NCBI RefSeq assembly: GCF_003999975.1
Contig: NZ_RJAC01000013.1
Location: 62,001-126,000, forward strand
Direction of reading: 5' to 3'
DNA: 64,000 bases
Source of the DNA: Actinoplanes solisilvae
Lineage (GTDB): Bacteria; Actinomycetota; Actinomycetes; Mycobacteriales; Micromonosporaceae
Positions 41,587 to 52,254 of the stretch are shown one piece after another. The notes beneath the pieces are model-generated. The model saw nothing but the letters and a program-made list of their open reading frames with translations, searched no databases and was not told the origin of the DNA. The position numbers and the translations under genes are program-made. Position 1 is the stretch's first letter. Every line of letters starts with the position of its first letter.

Positions 41587-43436
41587 GACTCACCGTCGGT
41601 CAGGCCGTCGTGCGGTTCCTGGCCAACCAGTGGACCGAGCGCGACGGCGTCGAGCATCGGGCGATCGCCGGCTGCCTCGGCATCTTCGGGCACGGCAACG
41701 TCGCCGGGCTCGGTCAGGCCCTGTTGCAGGCGCAGCGCACCGGGGAGGCCGACCTGCCCTATCGCCTCGCGCGTAACGAGCAGGCGATGGTGCACACGGC
41801 GGCCGGCTTCGCTCGCATGACCAACCGCCTCTCGGCGTACGCCTGCACGGCCTCCATCGGCCCGGGATCGACGAACATGCTCACCGGCGCCGCGCTCGCG
41901 ACGGTCAACCGGCTGCCCGTGCTGCTGTTCCCGTCCGACGTCTTCGCCACCCGCGCCGCCTCGCCGGTGCTGCAGGAACTCGAGGACCCGCGCGGCTACG
42001 ACGTCTCGGTCAACGACGCCTTCCGGCCGCTGTCGCGCTTCTTCGACCGCGTGTGGCGTCCCGAGCAACTCCTGCAGGCCCTGCTCGGCGCGATGCGGGT
42101 GCTGACCGACCCGGCCGAGACGGGCGCGGTCACCGTCTGCCTTCCCCAAGACCTTCAAGCCGAGGCGTACGAGTTCCCCGACGCGTTGTTCACCAAGCGC
42201 GTCTGGCACGTCGCCCGCCCGGTCGCCGAACCGTCCTTCGTCGCCCGCGCGGCCGCCGTGCTCAGAACCGCCGAGCGCCCGTTGCTCATCGCCGGCGGCG
42301 GCGCCATCTACTCCGAGGCGTCCGCCGAACTCGACCGGTTCGCGCGCGAGACCGGCATCCCGGTCGCCGACACCCAGGCCGGCAAGGGCGCGCTGAGCTG
42401 GGATCACCCCAACTCGGTCGGCGGCGTCGGCTCGACCGGCACCCCGGTGGCCAACCGGCTCGCCCGCGAGGCCGACGTCGTGGTCGGCGTCGGCACCCGT
42501 TACAGCGACTTCACGACCGCGTCGCGCACGGCCTTCCAGCACCCGGACGTCAAGTTCATCAACATCAACGTGGCGGCGTTCGACGCGGCGAAGGAGTCGG
42601 CGTTCCCGATCGTCGCCGACGCCCGGGACGGCCTGAACGAGCTGCTGGGCGCACTCGACGGGCGGCACTTCGACACCGGCTACCGCGCGGACGTCGTCAC
42701 CTGGCAGGCCGAGGTCGACCACGCGTACCACCTGGGTCATGGGCCGCTGCCCGCGCAGAGCGAGGTGATCGGGGCCGTGAACGAGGCGTGCGGGGAACGC
42801 GACGTGGTGGTGCAGGCGGCCGGCAGCATGCCCGGCGACCTTCAGTTGCTGTGGCGCTCGCGCGACCCGAAGCAGTACCACGTGGAGTACGGCTTCTCGT
42901 GCATGGGCTTCGAGATCGCCGGGGCGCTCGGCATCAAGCTGGCCGACCCCTCGCGCGAGGTGTTCGCGCTGGTCGGCGACGGTTCGTACCTGATGATGGC
43001 TCAGGAGATCGTCACCGCCGTGGCCGAGGGCATCAAGCTGGTCGTCGTCCTGGTGCAGAACCACGGGTTCGCCTCGATCGGCGCGCTCTCGGAGTCGCTC
43101 GGCTCGCAGCGTTTCGGCACGAGTTACCGCTATCGCGGGTCGAACGGCGACTACAACGGCGGCTACCTGCCCGTCGACCTGGCCGCCAACGCGGAGAGCC
43201 TGGGCGCCCACGTCATCCGCTGCCGCACGATCGCCGAGCTGGCCGACGGACTGAAACGCGCGCGGGAGGCCGACCGGCTCACCGTCGTGCACATCGAGAC
43301 CGACCCGCTCTCCCCGGTGCCGTCCTCCGACTCGTGGTGGGACGTGCCGGTCCCGGAAGTGGCTGAGCTGGAGAGCACCCGCACGGCCCGAATCGCTTAC
43401 GAAGCCGCGAAAAGCTCCCAGCGGCTCTATCTCTAA
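41583..43436 (+). CDS. iolD: 3D-(3,5/4)-trihydroxycyclohexane-1,2-dione hydrolase
   Basis: A 617-residue thiamine-diphosphate enzyme that opens the ring of the diketo-inositol intermediate. It opens MRLTVGQAVVRFLANQWTER, a hallmark of IolD. The ThDP/Mg motif is GDGSYLMMAQEIVTAVAEG followed by VLVQNHG, and the N-terminal catalytic glutamate region is RNEQAMVHTAAGFAR. The GTG at 41583 overlaps the iolB stop as GTGA. Length agrees with the family. Confidence 0.95.
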   Translation: MRLTVGQAVVRFLANQWTERDGVEHRAIAGCLGIFGHGNVAGLGQALLQAQRTGEADLPYRLARNEQAMVHTAAGFARMTNRLSAYACTASIGPGSTNMLTGAALATVNRLPVLLFPSDVFATRAASPVLQELEDPRGYDVSVNDAFRPLSRFFDRVWRPEQLLQALLGAMRVLTDPAETGAVTVCLPQDLQAEAYEFPDALFTKRVWHVARPVAEPSFVARAAAVLRTAERPLLIAGGGAIYSEASAELDRFARETGIPVADTQAGKGALSWDHPNSVGGVGSTGTPVANRLAREADVVVGVGTRYSDFTTASRTAFQHPDVKFININVAAFDAAKESAFPIVADARDGLNELLGALDGRHFDTGYRADVVTWQAEVDHAYHLGHGPLPAQSEVIGAVNEACGERDVVVQAAGSMPGDLQLLWRSRDPKQYHVEYGFSCMGFEIAGALGIKLADPSREVFALVGDGSYLMMAQEIVTAVAEGIKLVVVLVQNHGFASIGALSESLGSQRFGTSYRYRGSNGDYNGGYLPVDLAANAESLGAHVIRCRTIAELADGLKRAREADRLTVVHIETDPLSPVPSSDSWWDVPVPEVAELESTRTARIAYEAAKSSQRLYL

Positions 43437-43446
43437 GGACTCACTG

Positions 43447-44943
<1,497 letters not shown>

Positions 44944-44985
44944 AGCCCGGCCGCCACCCCTCGACTCGACCGAAGGCTGAGCCAC

Positions 44986-45933
44986 ATGGAAATTCGTCAC
45001 CTGCAACTCGGCAGCTGCCCTGACTCCTGGGGCGTCTGGTATGCCGACGACCCCCGGCAGACGCCGTGGAACCGCTTCCTCGACGAGATGGTCGCGTCCG
45101 GCTACAAGTGGCTGGAGCTCGGGCCGTACGGCTATCTGCCCACCGACCCCGCCCAGCTCGCCGACGAGCTCGCCGCGCGCGGCCTGAGCGTCGCCGGCGG
45201 AACGGTCGCCGGCGCCGGTGGGCCGCACAAAGACTTCGACACTGTCGTCGCCGAGACCCGCAAGGTCGCCGCTCTGGCCTCCGCGGTCGGCGCGGAAAAT
45301 GTTGTTTTCGTGCCCGTGCCCGGTTACCGCGACGACGTCACGAACGCCTATCTCGCGCCGGCCGAGCTCGACCCCGACGGCTGGCTGGCGCTGACCCGCA
45401 ACAGCAACACCCTCGGCAAGATCCTGCTGGAGGAGTACGGCGTCCACATGCGGTTCCACCCGCACGCGGACTATCACGTCGAGACCCAGGCGCAGACCGA
45501 GCGCTTCCTGGAGGAAACCGACCCCCGATACGTCTCGCTGTGCCTCGACACCGGGCACCTGGCGTACCGGAAGGCCGACGTGCCGGGGATCATCCGCAAG
45601 TACCCGGAGCGGATCGGCTACGTCCACATCAAACAGATGGATCCGGTGATCGCCGAACGGGCCGTCACCGAGGATCTGGCCTTCGGCAAAGCGGTCGCGC
45701 AGGGCGCCAGCGTCGAGCCCCCGGCCGGCGAGCCGAACATCCCCGACGTGCTCGACGCCCTCCGCGAGCTCGACGCCGAACTGTTCGTCGTCGTCGAACA
45801 GGACATGTACCCGGTCGAGTTCGACGTGCCGCTGCCGATCGCGCAGCGCACCCGCACCTATCTCAACTCCGTCGGTCTCCACTCCCGGGCCCCGGCCGAC
45901 ATATCCCGTCCAGTCACAGGAGAAGCGATATGA
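44986..45933 (+). CDS. Sugar phosphate isomerase/epimerase family protein, IolE-like
   Basis: A 315-residue TIM-barrel protein. QLGSCPDSWGVWYADD at the start and SLCLDTGHLAYRKADV with YVHIKQMDP in the second half carry the metal ligands of the AP-endonuclease-2 fold (Glu, Asp, His). It probably acts as inosose dehydratase (IolE), removing water from 2-keto-myo-inositol, because no other clear IolE lies in the operon; the second barrel protein at 49893 is the alternative. The ATG has AAGG upstream, and the stop overlaps the binding-protein start. Confidence 0.78.
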   Translation: MEIRHLQLGSCPDSWGVWYADDPRQTPWNRFLDEMVASGYKWLELGPYGYLPTDPAQLADELAARGLSVAGGTVAGAGGPHKDFDTVVAETRKVAALASAVGAENVVFVPVPGYRDDVTNAYLAPAELDPDGWLALTRNSNTLGKILLEEYGVHMRFHPHADYHVETQAQTERFLEETDPRYVSLCLDTGHLAYRKADVPGIIRKYPERIGYVHIKQMDPVIAERAVTEDLAFGKAVAQGASVEPPAGEPNIPDVLDALRELDAELFVVVEQDMYPVEFDVPLPIAQRTRTYLNSVGLHSRAPADISRPVTGEAI

Positions 45934-46922
45934 CCCCTCGCAACCGCACCTTCCGGATCGTCGCCGCCGGCGCGGCGGTGATGCTCGCCGCCGCCGCGTG
46001 CAGCGGCGGTGGGCGTGAGAAGGAGACCGACGCCAGCGTCTCCGGCGGTAACGCGGCCGGCAGTTCGGGCTACACGATCGCCTTCATCACCCATGAGACA
46101 CCCGGCGACACGTTCTGGGACAAGATCAGGAACGGCGCCGAACAGGCGGCCAAGGACACCGGTGTCACGCTGAAGTACTCGAACGACCCCGAGGCGACCA
46201 AGCAGGCCGTGCTGATCCAGAACGCGGTCGACTCCAAGGTCAACGGCATCGCCACCACGCTGGTCACCCCGGACGCGCTGGCCGGCTCGGTGAAGGCGGC
46301 GAGCGAGGCGGGCATCCCGGTGGTCGGCTTCAACTCCGGCATCGACGACTACAAGCGGCTCGGGGCGCTCATGTACTTCGGCTCGGACGAGACCCTGGCC
46401 GGCACCACGGCCGGCAAACGCATCGCCGACGCCGGGGCCAAGAAGCCGCTGTGCGTGATCCAGGCGACCGGCTCGGTGGCGCTCGAGGCGCGTTGCGCGG
46501 GCGTCAAGAAGTCGGCCCCGGCCACCGAGAACATCCAGGTCAACGGCGCGGACGACGCGGCCGTGGTGTCGACCCTGCAGGCCAAGCTGGCGCAGGACAA
46601 GTCGATCGACTACATCGTCACGCTCGGTGCCCCGATCGCCATCGACGCGCTCAAGGCCATCGACGCGGCCGGCAGCAGCGCCAAGCTGATCACCTTCGAC
46701 CTCAACGCCGAAGCGGCCCAGAACATCAAGGACAAGAAGATCGAGTTCTCTATCGACCAGCAGCCGTACGTGCAGGGCTACCTGGCCGTCACGTCGCTCT
46801 ACCTGAACATCAAGAACGGTAACGACATCGGCGGTGGACAGGCCGTGCTGACCGGCCCGTCCTTCGTGGACGCGAGCAACATCGACAAGATCGTCCCGTT
46901 CACCAAGAACAACACACGGTAG
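45930..46922 (+). CDS. Sugar ABC transporter substrate-binding lipoprotein
   Basis: A 330-residue binding protein of the ribose type (Peripla_BP_4). The signal has lipobox AAAAC (Cys24). The mature part begins near YTIAFITHETPGDTFWDKI and includes VVGFNSGIDDY and the hinge block LITFDLNAEAAQNIKDKKI. It delivers a sugar, most likely myo-inositol given the operon, to the permease encoded next. CAGGAG before the ATG and a four-base overlap with the previous gene fix the start. Confidence 0.88.
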   Translation: MTPRNRTFRIVAAGAAVMLAAAACSGGGREKETDASVSGGNAAGSSGYTIAFITHETPGDTFWDKIRNGAEQAAKDTGVTLKYSNDPEATKQAVLIQNAVDSKVNGIATTLVTPDALAGSVKAASEAGIPVVGFNSGIDDYKRLGALMYFGSDETLAGTTAGKRIADAGAKKPLCVIQATGSVALEARCAGVKKSAPATENIQVNGADDAAVVSTLQAKLAQDKSIDYIVTLGAPIAIDALKAIDAAGSSAKLITFDLNAEAAQNIKDKKIEFSIDQQPYVQGYLAVTSLYLNIKNGNDIGGGQAVLTGPSFVDASNIDKIVPFTKNNTR

Positions 46923-46935
46923 GCGAGGTGGCGAC

Positions 46936-48000
46936 ATGTCTACGACCCTCGAAAGGCCCGCTCCGGCGCCGTCCGAACCGACCAATCGCGTACGCCTGAG
47001 CCTGACCCAGCGTCTGCTCAGCCGGCCCGAGATCGGCGCGCTCGTGGCCGCGATCATCATCTTCATCTTCTTCTTCGCGGCCGCGCCGTCGTTCCGCTCG
47101 GCCGAGTCGTTCTTCACGGTGCTCTACCAGTCGTCGATCATCGGCATCGTCGCCGTCGGCGTCGGTCTGCTGATGATCGGCGGCGAGTTCGACCTGTCGG
47201 CCGGCGTAATGGTGTACACGGCCGGCCTGGTCGCCTCCATGTTCTGCTGGTATTTCGGCGTGAATCTGTGGGTCGGCGCGATCCTGTCGCTGATCTTCTG
47301 TCTGGCGCTGGGCTTTCTCAACGGCTATCTGGTGATGAAAACCGGAATTCCGAGCTTCCTCATCACCCTGGGCACGTTCTTCGTTCTTCAGGGAGCCAAT
47401 CTCGGCGTCACGAAGCTCGTCACCGGCACCGTCTCGAGCCCCGACATCAGCCAGATCGCCGGCTTCGACTCGCTGCGGGCGATCTTCTCGTCCAGCTTCA
47501 AGATCGGGTCGGTGACCGTATGGGGCTCGGTGATCTGGTGGATCGCCTTCGTCGCGCTGGCGGCGTGGACGCTGCACCGAACCCGTACCGGGAACTGGAT
47601 CTTCGCGGTGGGCGGCAACCTCGACAGCGCCCGTGCCGTCGGCGTGCCCGTGGTACGTACGAAGATCGGCCTGTTCATGACGGTCGCGTTCCTGGCCTGG
47701 TTCGTCGGCATGCACCAGCTGTTCCGCTTCAACACGCTGCAGGCCGGCAGCGGCGTCGGCAACGAGTTCCTCTACATCATCGCGGCGGTCGTGGGCGGCA
47801 CCCTGCTGACCGGCGGCTTCGGCAACGCGATCGGCGTCGCGATCGGCGCGTTCATCTTCGGCATGACCAGCCTCGGCATCATCTACGCGGGCTGGGACCC
47901 GAACTGGTTCAAGGCCTTCCTCGGCGTCATGCTCCTGCTCGCCGTGCTGGTCAACCTCTACGTCAAGCGCATGGCCACCAGCGTCAGGAGGGCGAGCTGA
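46936..48000 (+). CDS. Sugar ABC transporter permease (RbsC-like)
   Basis: A 354-residue permease with about ten helices. GVGLLMIGGEFDLSAGVMVYTAG and LGFLNGYLVMKTGIPSFLITLG are the RbsC-family signature segments; NAIGVAIGAFIFGMTSLGIIYAG lies near the end. It forms a homodimeric pore for the inositol importer with the binding protein upstream and the ATPase downstream, which starts one base after its stop. Confidence 0.92.
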   Translation: MSTTLERPAPAPSEPTNRVRLSLTQRLLSRPEIGALVAAIIIFIFFFAAAPSFRSAESFFTVLYQSSIIGIVAVGVGLLMIGGEFDLSAGVMVYTAGLVASMFCWYFGVNLWVGAILSLIFCLALGFLNGYLVMKTGIPSFLITLGTFFVLQGANLGVTKLVTGTVSSPDISQIAGFDSLRAIFSSSFKIGSVTVWGSVIWWIAFVALAAWTLHRTRTGNWIFAVGGNLDSARAVGVPVVRTKIGLFMTVAFLAWFVGMHQLFRFNTLQAGSGVGNEFLYIIAAVVGGTLLTGGFGNAIGVAIGAFIFGMTSLGIIYAGWDPNWFKAFLGVMLLLAVLVNLYVKRMATSVRRAS

Positions 48001-48001
48001 C

Positions 48002-48817
48002 ATGACCGACACCTTGGCCTCGCACGCCGACCGCGAGCTCAACCGCGGCGAGCCGCTCATCGAGATGGATGAGGTCGGCAAGTCGTACGGGCCGATCCGG
48101 GCCCTGCGCGGCATCAACCTGCGCGTCAACGCCGGCGAGGTGACCTGCGTCCTCGGGGACAACGGCGCCGGCAAATCCACCCTGATCAAGATCATGTCGG
48201 GGCTGCACCCGCACAACGACGGCAGCCTGAAAGTCGACGGCCAGGAGGTCAGCTTCTCGTCGCCGCGCGAGGCCCTGGCCCACGGCATCGCCACCGTCTA
48301 TCAGGACCTGGCGGTCGTCGGCCTGATGGAGGTCTGGCGCAACTTCTTCCTCGGCTCCGAGATGACCACGGGCAAATACCCCCTGGCCGGGCTGAAGATC
48401 AAGCAGATGCGCGCGATCGCCGACGCCGAACTGCGCAAAATGGGCATCGTCGTCAAAGACATCAACCAGCCCATCGGTACGCTCTCCGGCGGTCAGCGCC
48501 AGTGCGTGGCGATCGCCCGAGCCGTGTACTTCGGTGCGCGCGTGCTGATCCTCGACGAGCCGACCGCCGCCCTCGGCGTGAAACAGTCAGGCGTCGTACT
48601 GAAATATGTGGCCGCGGCCCGCGACGCCGGCCTGGGCGTCGTCTTCATCACCCACAACCCCCACCACGCCTACATGGTCGGCGACCACTTCGTCATCCTG
48701 AAGCTGGGCACGACCACGCTCGACAAGAACCGCAAGGACGTCGAACTCGACGAGCTGACCGCCCAGATGGCCGGGGCCGACGAACTCGCCGAACTGTCCC
48801 ACGAGCTGAAACGATGA
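48002..48817 (+). CDS. Sugar ABC transporter ATPase (single-domain)
   Basis: A 271-residue ATPase. Walker A is LGDNGAGKST, the signature is LSGGQRQCVAIARAV, Walker B is VLILDEPTAALGV and the switch histidine is in FITHNPHHAYMV. RbsA-type ATPases usually have two fused ATPase domains in about 500 residues; this one has only one, as in FrcA-like actinobacterial importers, so a homodimer is expected. It completes the probable inositol importer. The stop overlaps the start of the dehydrogenase gene. Confidence 0.93.
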   Translation: MTDTLASHADRELNRGEPLIEMDEVGKSYGPIRALRGINLRVNAGEVTCVLGDNGAGKSTLIKIMSGLHPHNDGSLKVDGQEVSFSSPREALAHGIATVYQDLAVVGLMEVWRNFFLGSEMTTGKYPLAGLKIKQMRAIADAELRKMGIVVKDINQPIGTLSGGQRQCVAIARAVYFGARVLILDEPTAALGVKQSGVVLKYVAAARDAGLGVVFITHNPHHAYMVGDHFVILKLGTTTLDKNRKDVELDELTAQMAGADELAELSHELKR

Positions 48818-49839
48818 CATCGATGCTGCAGGTCGGGGTCATCGGCACCGGCATGATCGGCCAGGACCACATCCGCCGCATGACATCGGTGCTGGCCGGG
48901 GTGCGCGTGTCCGCGGTGGCCGACGTCGACACGGCGGTCGCCGCGGCGGTCGGCGCCCGCGTGGGGGCGCCGGCCTTCGAATCGGGCGAGGCGCTGATCG
49001 CCGACCCGTCCGTCGACGCGGTGGTGGTCTGCTCGTGGGGGCCGACCCACGAGCAGTACGTGCTGGCCGCCATCGCCGCGGGCAAACCCGTGTTCTGCGA
49101 GAAACCGCTCGCGACGACACAGGAGGCCTGCCTGCGCATCATCGAGGCCGAGGCGGCGTACGGGTCGCGGCTGGTGCAGGTGGGCTACATGCGGCGCTAC
49201 GACGACGCGTACCGGGCTCTGAAAGCGGTCGTGGGTTCGGGGCAGATCGGCGCGCCGTTGATGATGCACTGCGCCCATCGCAACGCTTCGGTGCCCGGCT
49301 TCTACGAGAAGGAAATGGCGATCACGGACACCGCCGTCCACGAGATCGACATGGTGCGCTGGATGTTCGGCGCGGAGATCACGGGCGTACGCGTCCTGGT
49401 GCCGCGCCGCAGCGCCAACGGGGGTGAACTGCAGGACCCGTTGTTCATGCTGCTCGAGATGGCGAACGGGGTGCTGGTCGACGTCGAGATCTCGGTGAAC
49501 ATCCGCTACGGCTACGACATCCGCGGCGAGATCGTGGGGGAGGACGGCACGGCTTCGCTGGGCTCCCTCAGCCCCGTGCACGTGCGGCGGGCCGGGCTGG
49601 CGTCCGACCCGGTCCCGGGCGACTGGCGCGAGCGTTTCCTGCGCGCCTACGACGTCGAGTTCCAGGAGTGGATCGACGCGCTGCGCGCGGGCGGCCAGCC
49701 GGTGGGCCCGAGCGCCTGGGACGGCTACGCCGCCGCCGTGGTCTCGGACGCCGGCGTGGCCGCCCTGCGCAGCGGTTCACACGTCCCCGTCACGCTGGCC
49801 GACCGCCCCAAGCTCTACACCACCGAGGTCGCCGCATGA
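48814..49839 (+). CDS. iolG: Gfo/Idh/MocA dehydrogenase, probable inositol 2-dehydrogenase
   Basis: A 341-residue NAD(P)-dependent oxidoreductase. The Rossmann loop is VGVIGTGMIGQDH, CEKPLA holds the catalytic lysine, and ITDTAVHEIDMVRWMFGA carries the Asp-His pair of inositol dehydrogenases. It probably oxidises myo-inositol to 2-keto-myo-inositol, the first step of the pathway. The ATG overlaps the ATPase stop as ATGA, so import and oxidation are coupled. Confidence 0.85.
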   Translation: MTSMLQVGVIGTGMIGQDHIRRMTSVLAGVRVSAVADVDTAVAAAVGARVGAPAFESGEALIADPSVDAVVVCSWGPTHEQYVLAAIAAGKPVFCEKPLATTQEACLRIIEAEAAYGSRLVQVGYMRRYDDAYRALKAVVGSGQIGAPLMMHCAHRNASVPGFYEKEMAITDTAVHEIDMVRWMFGAEITGVRVLVPRRSANGGELQDPLFMLLEMANGVLVDVEISVNIRYGYDIRGEIVGEDGTASLGSLSPVHVRRAGLASDPVPGDWRERFLRAYDVEFQEWIDALRAGGQPVGPSAWDGYAAAVVSDAGVAALRSGSHVPVTLADRPKLYTTEVAA

Positions 49840-49892
49840 CAGACGCCTTCGTACCCCTCCGCCGCTACCCGTCCCGAGCGAGGTGACCCGGC

Positions 49893-50756
49893 ATGAAGAT
49901 CGCGCTTGATCCGTACATGCTGCGCCGTGTGCCGCTCCTGGAACTCCCGCGCATGGTGGCCGACCTGGGCTATCACCACATCGAGCTTTCCCCCCGCGAC
50001 GACTTCCTCCCGTTCTTTCTCCACCCCCGCGTGGACAAATCGGGTGTCACGGCCTTCCGTAAGGCTCTGGCCTCCGCGCAAGTCGAGGTCGCCTCGGTGC
50101 TGCCGCTCTACAAGTGGTCAGGCCCCGACGAGGACGAGCGGCAGGCAGCCGTCCGCTACTGGAAGCGCGCCATCGAGATCACCGTCGATCTCGGCGTGAA
50201 CGTCATGAACTCCGAGTTCAACGGCCGACCCGAACGCGCCGCCGAGAGCGAGGCCCAGTTCTGGCGCTCGATGGAGGAGTTGCTGCCCGTTTTCGAGCGG
50301 GAAGGCGTACGCCTGGTCCTGGAACCTCACCCCGACGACTTCCTCGAGGACGGCATCGGCGCCGTCAACCTGATCCGCGGCATCAACAGCGACCTGGTCT
50401 CGTTCCTCTACTGCTGCCCCCACACGTTCCATCAGGGCGGCAACATGGCCGAGATCATCCGGTACGCCGGTCCGCTGCTGACCCAGCTCCACATAGCCGA
50501 CTCGTTCGACTTCCGCGCCTCGTCGGGGCTGCGCTACATCGTCAACCCGCCCGGCTCGGCGGCCCGCATCCACCAGCACCTCGACATCGGCCAGGGCGAG
50601 TTCGACTGGGACCTGTTCTTCCAGACCCTGACCGAGGTCGGCTTCGACGGCATCGCCACGGTGTGCGTCTTCGCGTGGGAGGAGCGGGCCGAGGACAGCG
50701 CCCGCTACAACCTCAGCCAGATCAACCAGTACACCGCGAAGCATTCCGCGCCCTGA
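49893..50756 (+). CDS. Sugar phosphate isomerase/epimerase family protein, IolI/IolH-like
   Basis: A 287-residue TIM-barrel protein. MKIALDPYMLRRVPLLELP, GYHHIELSPRDDFLPFF and LVLEPHPDDFLEDG contain the glutamate and histidine metal ligands of the family. Likely roles are inosose isomerase (IolI) or IolH. It is the last gene of the inositol operon, 53 bases after iolG. I cannot separate its role from the IolE-like gene at 44986 by sequence alone. Confidence 0.78.
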   Translation: MKIALDPYMLRRVPLLELPRMVADLGYHHIELSPRDDFLPFFLHPRVDKSGVTAFRKALASAQVEVASVLPLYKWSGPDEDERQAAVRYWKRAIEITVDLGVNVMNSEFNGRPERAAESEAQFWRSMEELLPVFEREGVRLVLEPHPDDFLEDGIGAVNLIRGINSDLVSFLYCCPHTFHQGGNMAEIIRYAGPLLTQLHIADSFDFRASSGLRYIVNPPGSAARIHQHLDIGQGEFDWDLFFQTLTEVGFDGIATVCVFAWEERAEDSARYNLSQINQYTAKHSAP

Positions 50757-50856
50757 CCGCCGCGCCCGGGGCCGCCCCTTGCGCGGGGCGGCCTCGCTTC
50801 GGGGGGCGGGCTCGCCTTTGGGGGCGGGCTCGCTTCGAGGGTGTGAAGATGGGGGC

Positions 50857-51726
50857 ATGGATCTCGACGCCGCGATCACCTTCGTGACCACTCACGCCCG
50901 CGTCCTGGAGAGGCGTCGCCTCGCATTTCTCCTGGGCGACGGCTCGTCGGCCTCGGTAATCGCGGCCCTCGACGCCTATCGCAACCCCGACGGCGGCTAC
51001 GGCTGGGGCCTCGAACCCGACCTGCGCTCGGCGACGAGCCAGCCCGTCGGCGCGATGCACGCCCTCGAAGTGCTGGCCGAGGTGGGCGACACCTCGTCGC
51101 GCGGCCGGGAGCTGTGCGAGTGGCTGGCCGCCAACAGCCGCCCCGACGGTGGCGTGCCGTTCGCCCTGCCCTACGCGGACACGCCCGGCAGCGCCCCGCA
51201 CTGGTCCGGCGCCGACCCGGTCACGTCGTCACTCCAGATGACCACGCAGCTCGCTGCCCAGGCGCACCGCCTGGCCCGGCACAACGACGACGTCGCCGCC
51301 CATCCGTGGCTGGCCGCGGCCACCACCTACTGCCTGACCGCCATCGAACAGACCGACACAGACCTTCAGCCGTACGAGTTGATGTTCGCAGTGCATTTTC
51401 TCGATGCCGCCGAGTCGAACACGCTGCTGGAAACGGTGACCCCACTCGTGCGGGCCGACGGTCCCACCCCGGTCGCCGGCGGCGCGGACGGCGAAGTCCT
51501 CTACCCGCTCGACTTCACCCCGCACCCCGGCGCGGCGTCTCGCGCCTTCTTCGACCCGAAAGCCATCGCCGCGGACGTGATCCGCCTGACCGACGCCCAG
51601 CAGCCCGACGGCGGATGGACCGTCTCGTTCAACGCTTTCAGCCCCGCAGCCGCCCTCGAATGGCGCGGCTACGCCACCATCCAGGCAATCACCGTCCTGC
51701 GCGAAAACACCGATCGCCCCGAATGA
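50857..51726 (+). CDS. Alpha-toroid (prenyltransferase/terpene-cyclase-like) protein
   Basis: A 289-residue soluble protein. Repeated QxDGGW-like turns (YRNPDGGYGWGLEPD, SRPDGGVPFALPY, QQPDGGWTVSFNAF) mark an alpha/alpha toroid as in squalene cyclases and prenyltransferase beta subunits. No DxDD catalytic motif is visible, so it may be a binding or scaffold protein rather than a cyclase. The ATG at 50857 fits; the upstream in-frame stretch is made of GC-rich repeats (GGGCGGGCTCGC). Function unknown. Confidence 0.65.
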   Translation: MDLDAAITFVTTHARVLERRRLAFLLGDGSSASVIAALDAYRNPDGGYGWGLEPDLRSATSQPVGAMHALEVLAEVGDTSSRGRELCEWLAANSRPDGGVPFALPYADTPGSAPHWSGADPVTSSLQMTTQLAAQAHRLARHNDDVAAHPWLAAATTYCLTAIEQTDTDLQPYELMFAVHFLDAAESNTLLETVTPLVRADGPTPVAGGADGEVLYPLDFTPHPGAASRAFFDPKAIAADVIRLTDAQQPDGGWTVSFNAFSPAAALEWRGYATIQAITVLRENTDRPE

Positions 51727-51747
51727 TCAAGACACGGCTGCGGCTGG

Positions 51748-52254
51748 TCACGCCACCCCTGCGGCCAGAACGCGGATGTCCACCGGGCAGTCGGTGCGCA
51801 CCCGGATGACCGGTCCGACCGCCAGGGGCGCGGCTTCGAGGCTCCACCGGGGCCAGGCGTCGGCGAGACGGCGATCGTCCTCGTAGTGGGCGGGCCGGGA
51901 ACGCGCCACGTATCTCTGCCGGGCGACCTCGGCCGGGACCTCGCACCAGATCTCCACCGACGTGCGCGCCCCGGTCCGCGAAAGACCAGCCCGGGCGTAC
52001 GCGAGGTCGCGCGGCCGGAACCACCACGACTCCAGGATTACCGCGCCGGTGGTGGCAGCGGCCAGCGTCCACATCGTCTCTGAAGCAGCGCGCCCGAGGG
52101 CGGCGGCCGGCACCCGTGGGGCGGCCGCCGCCATCGCGTCCTTGAGCGCGTCCTTCGAGATCAACGGCAGGTCGAGCGCCTCCGCGAGCGCGCCCGCGAG
52201 GGTCGTCTTCCCCGACCCGGGCAGCCCGTTGACGAGCACGACGTGTTCGGCCAT
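51748..52254 (-). CDS. P-loop kinase-like ATPase (AAA_33 type)
   Basis: A 168-residue nucleotide-binding protein. Walker A is VNGLPGSGKTT near residue 8, and LISKDALKDAM and AVILESWWFRPRD follow in the order of small-molecule kinases (gluconate kinase, chloramphenicol phosphotransferase). The substrate is unknown. The ATG at 52254 begins right before the P-loop; the open frame further upstream is not supported. It converges with the alpha-toroid gene. Confidence 0.78.
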   Translation of the reverse strand: MAEHVVLVNGLPGSGKTTLAGALAEALDLPLISKDALKDAMAAAAPRVPAAALGRAASETMWTLAAATTGAVILESWWFRPRDLAYARAGLSRTGARTSVEIWCEVPAEVARQRYVARSRPAHYEDDRRLADAWPRWSLEAAPLAVGPVIRVRTDCPVDIRVLAAGVA

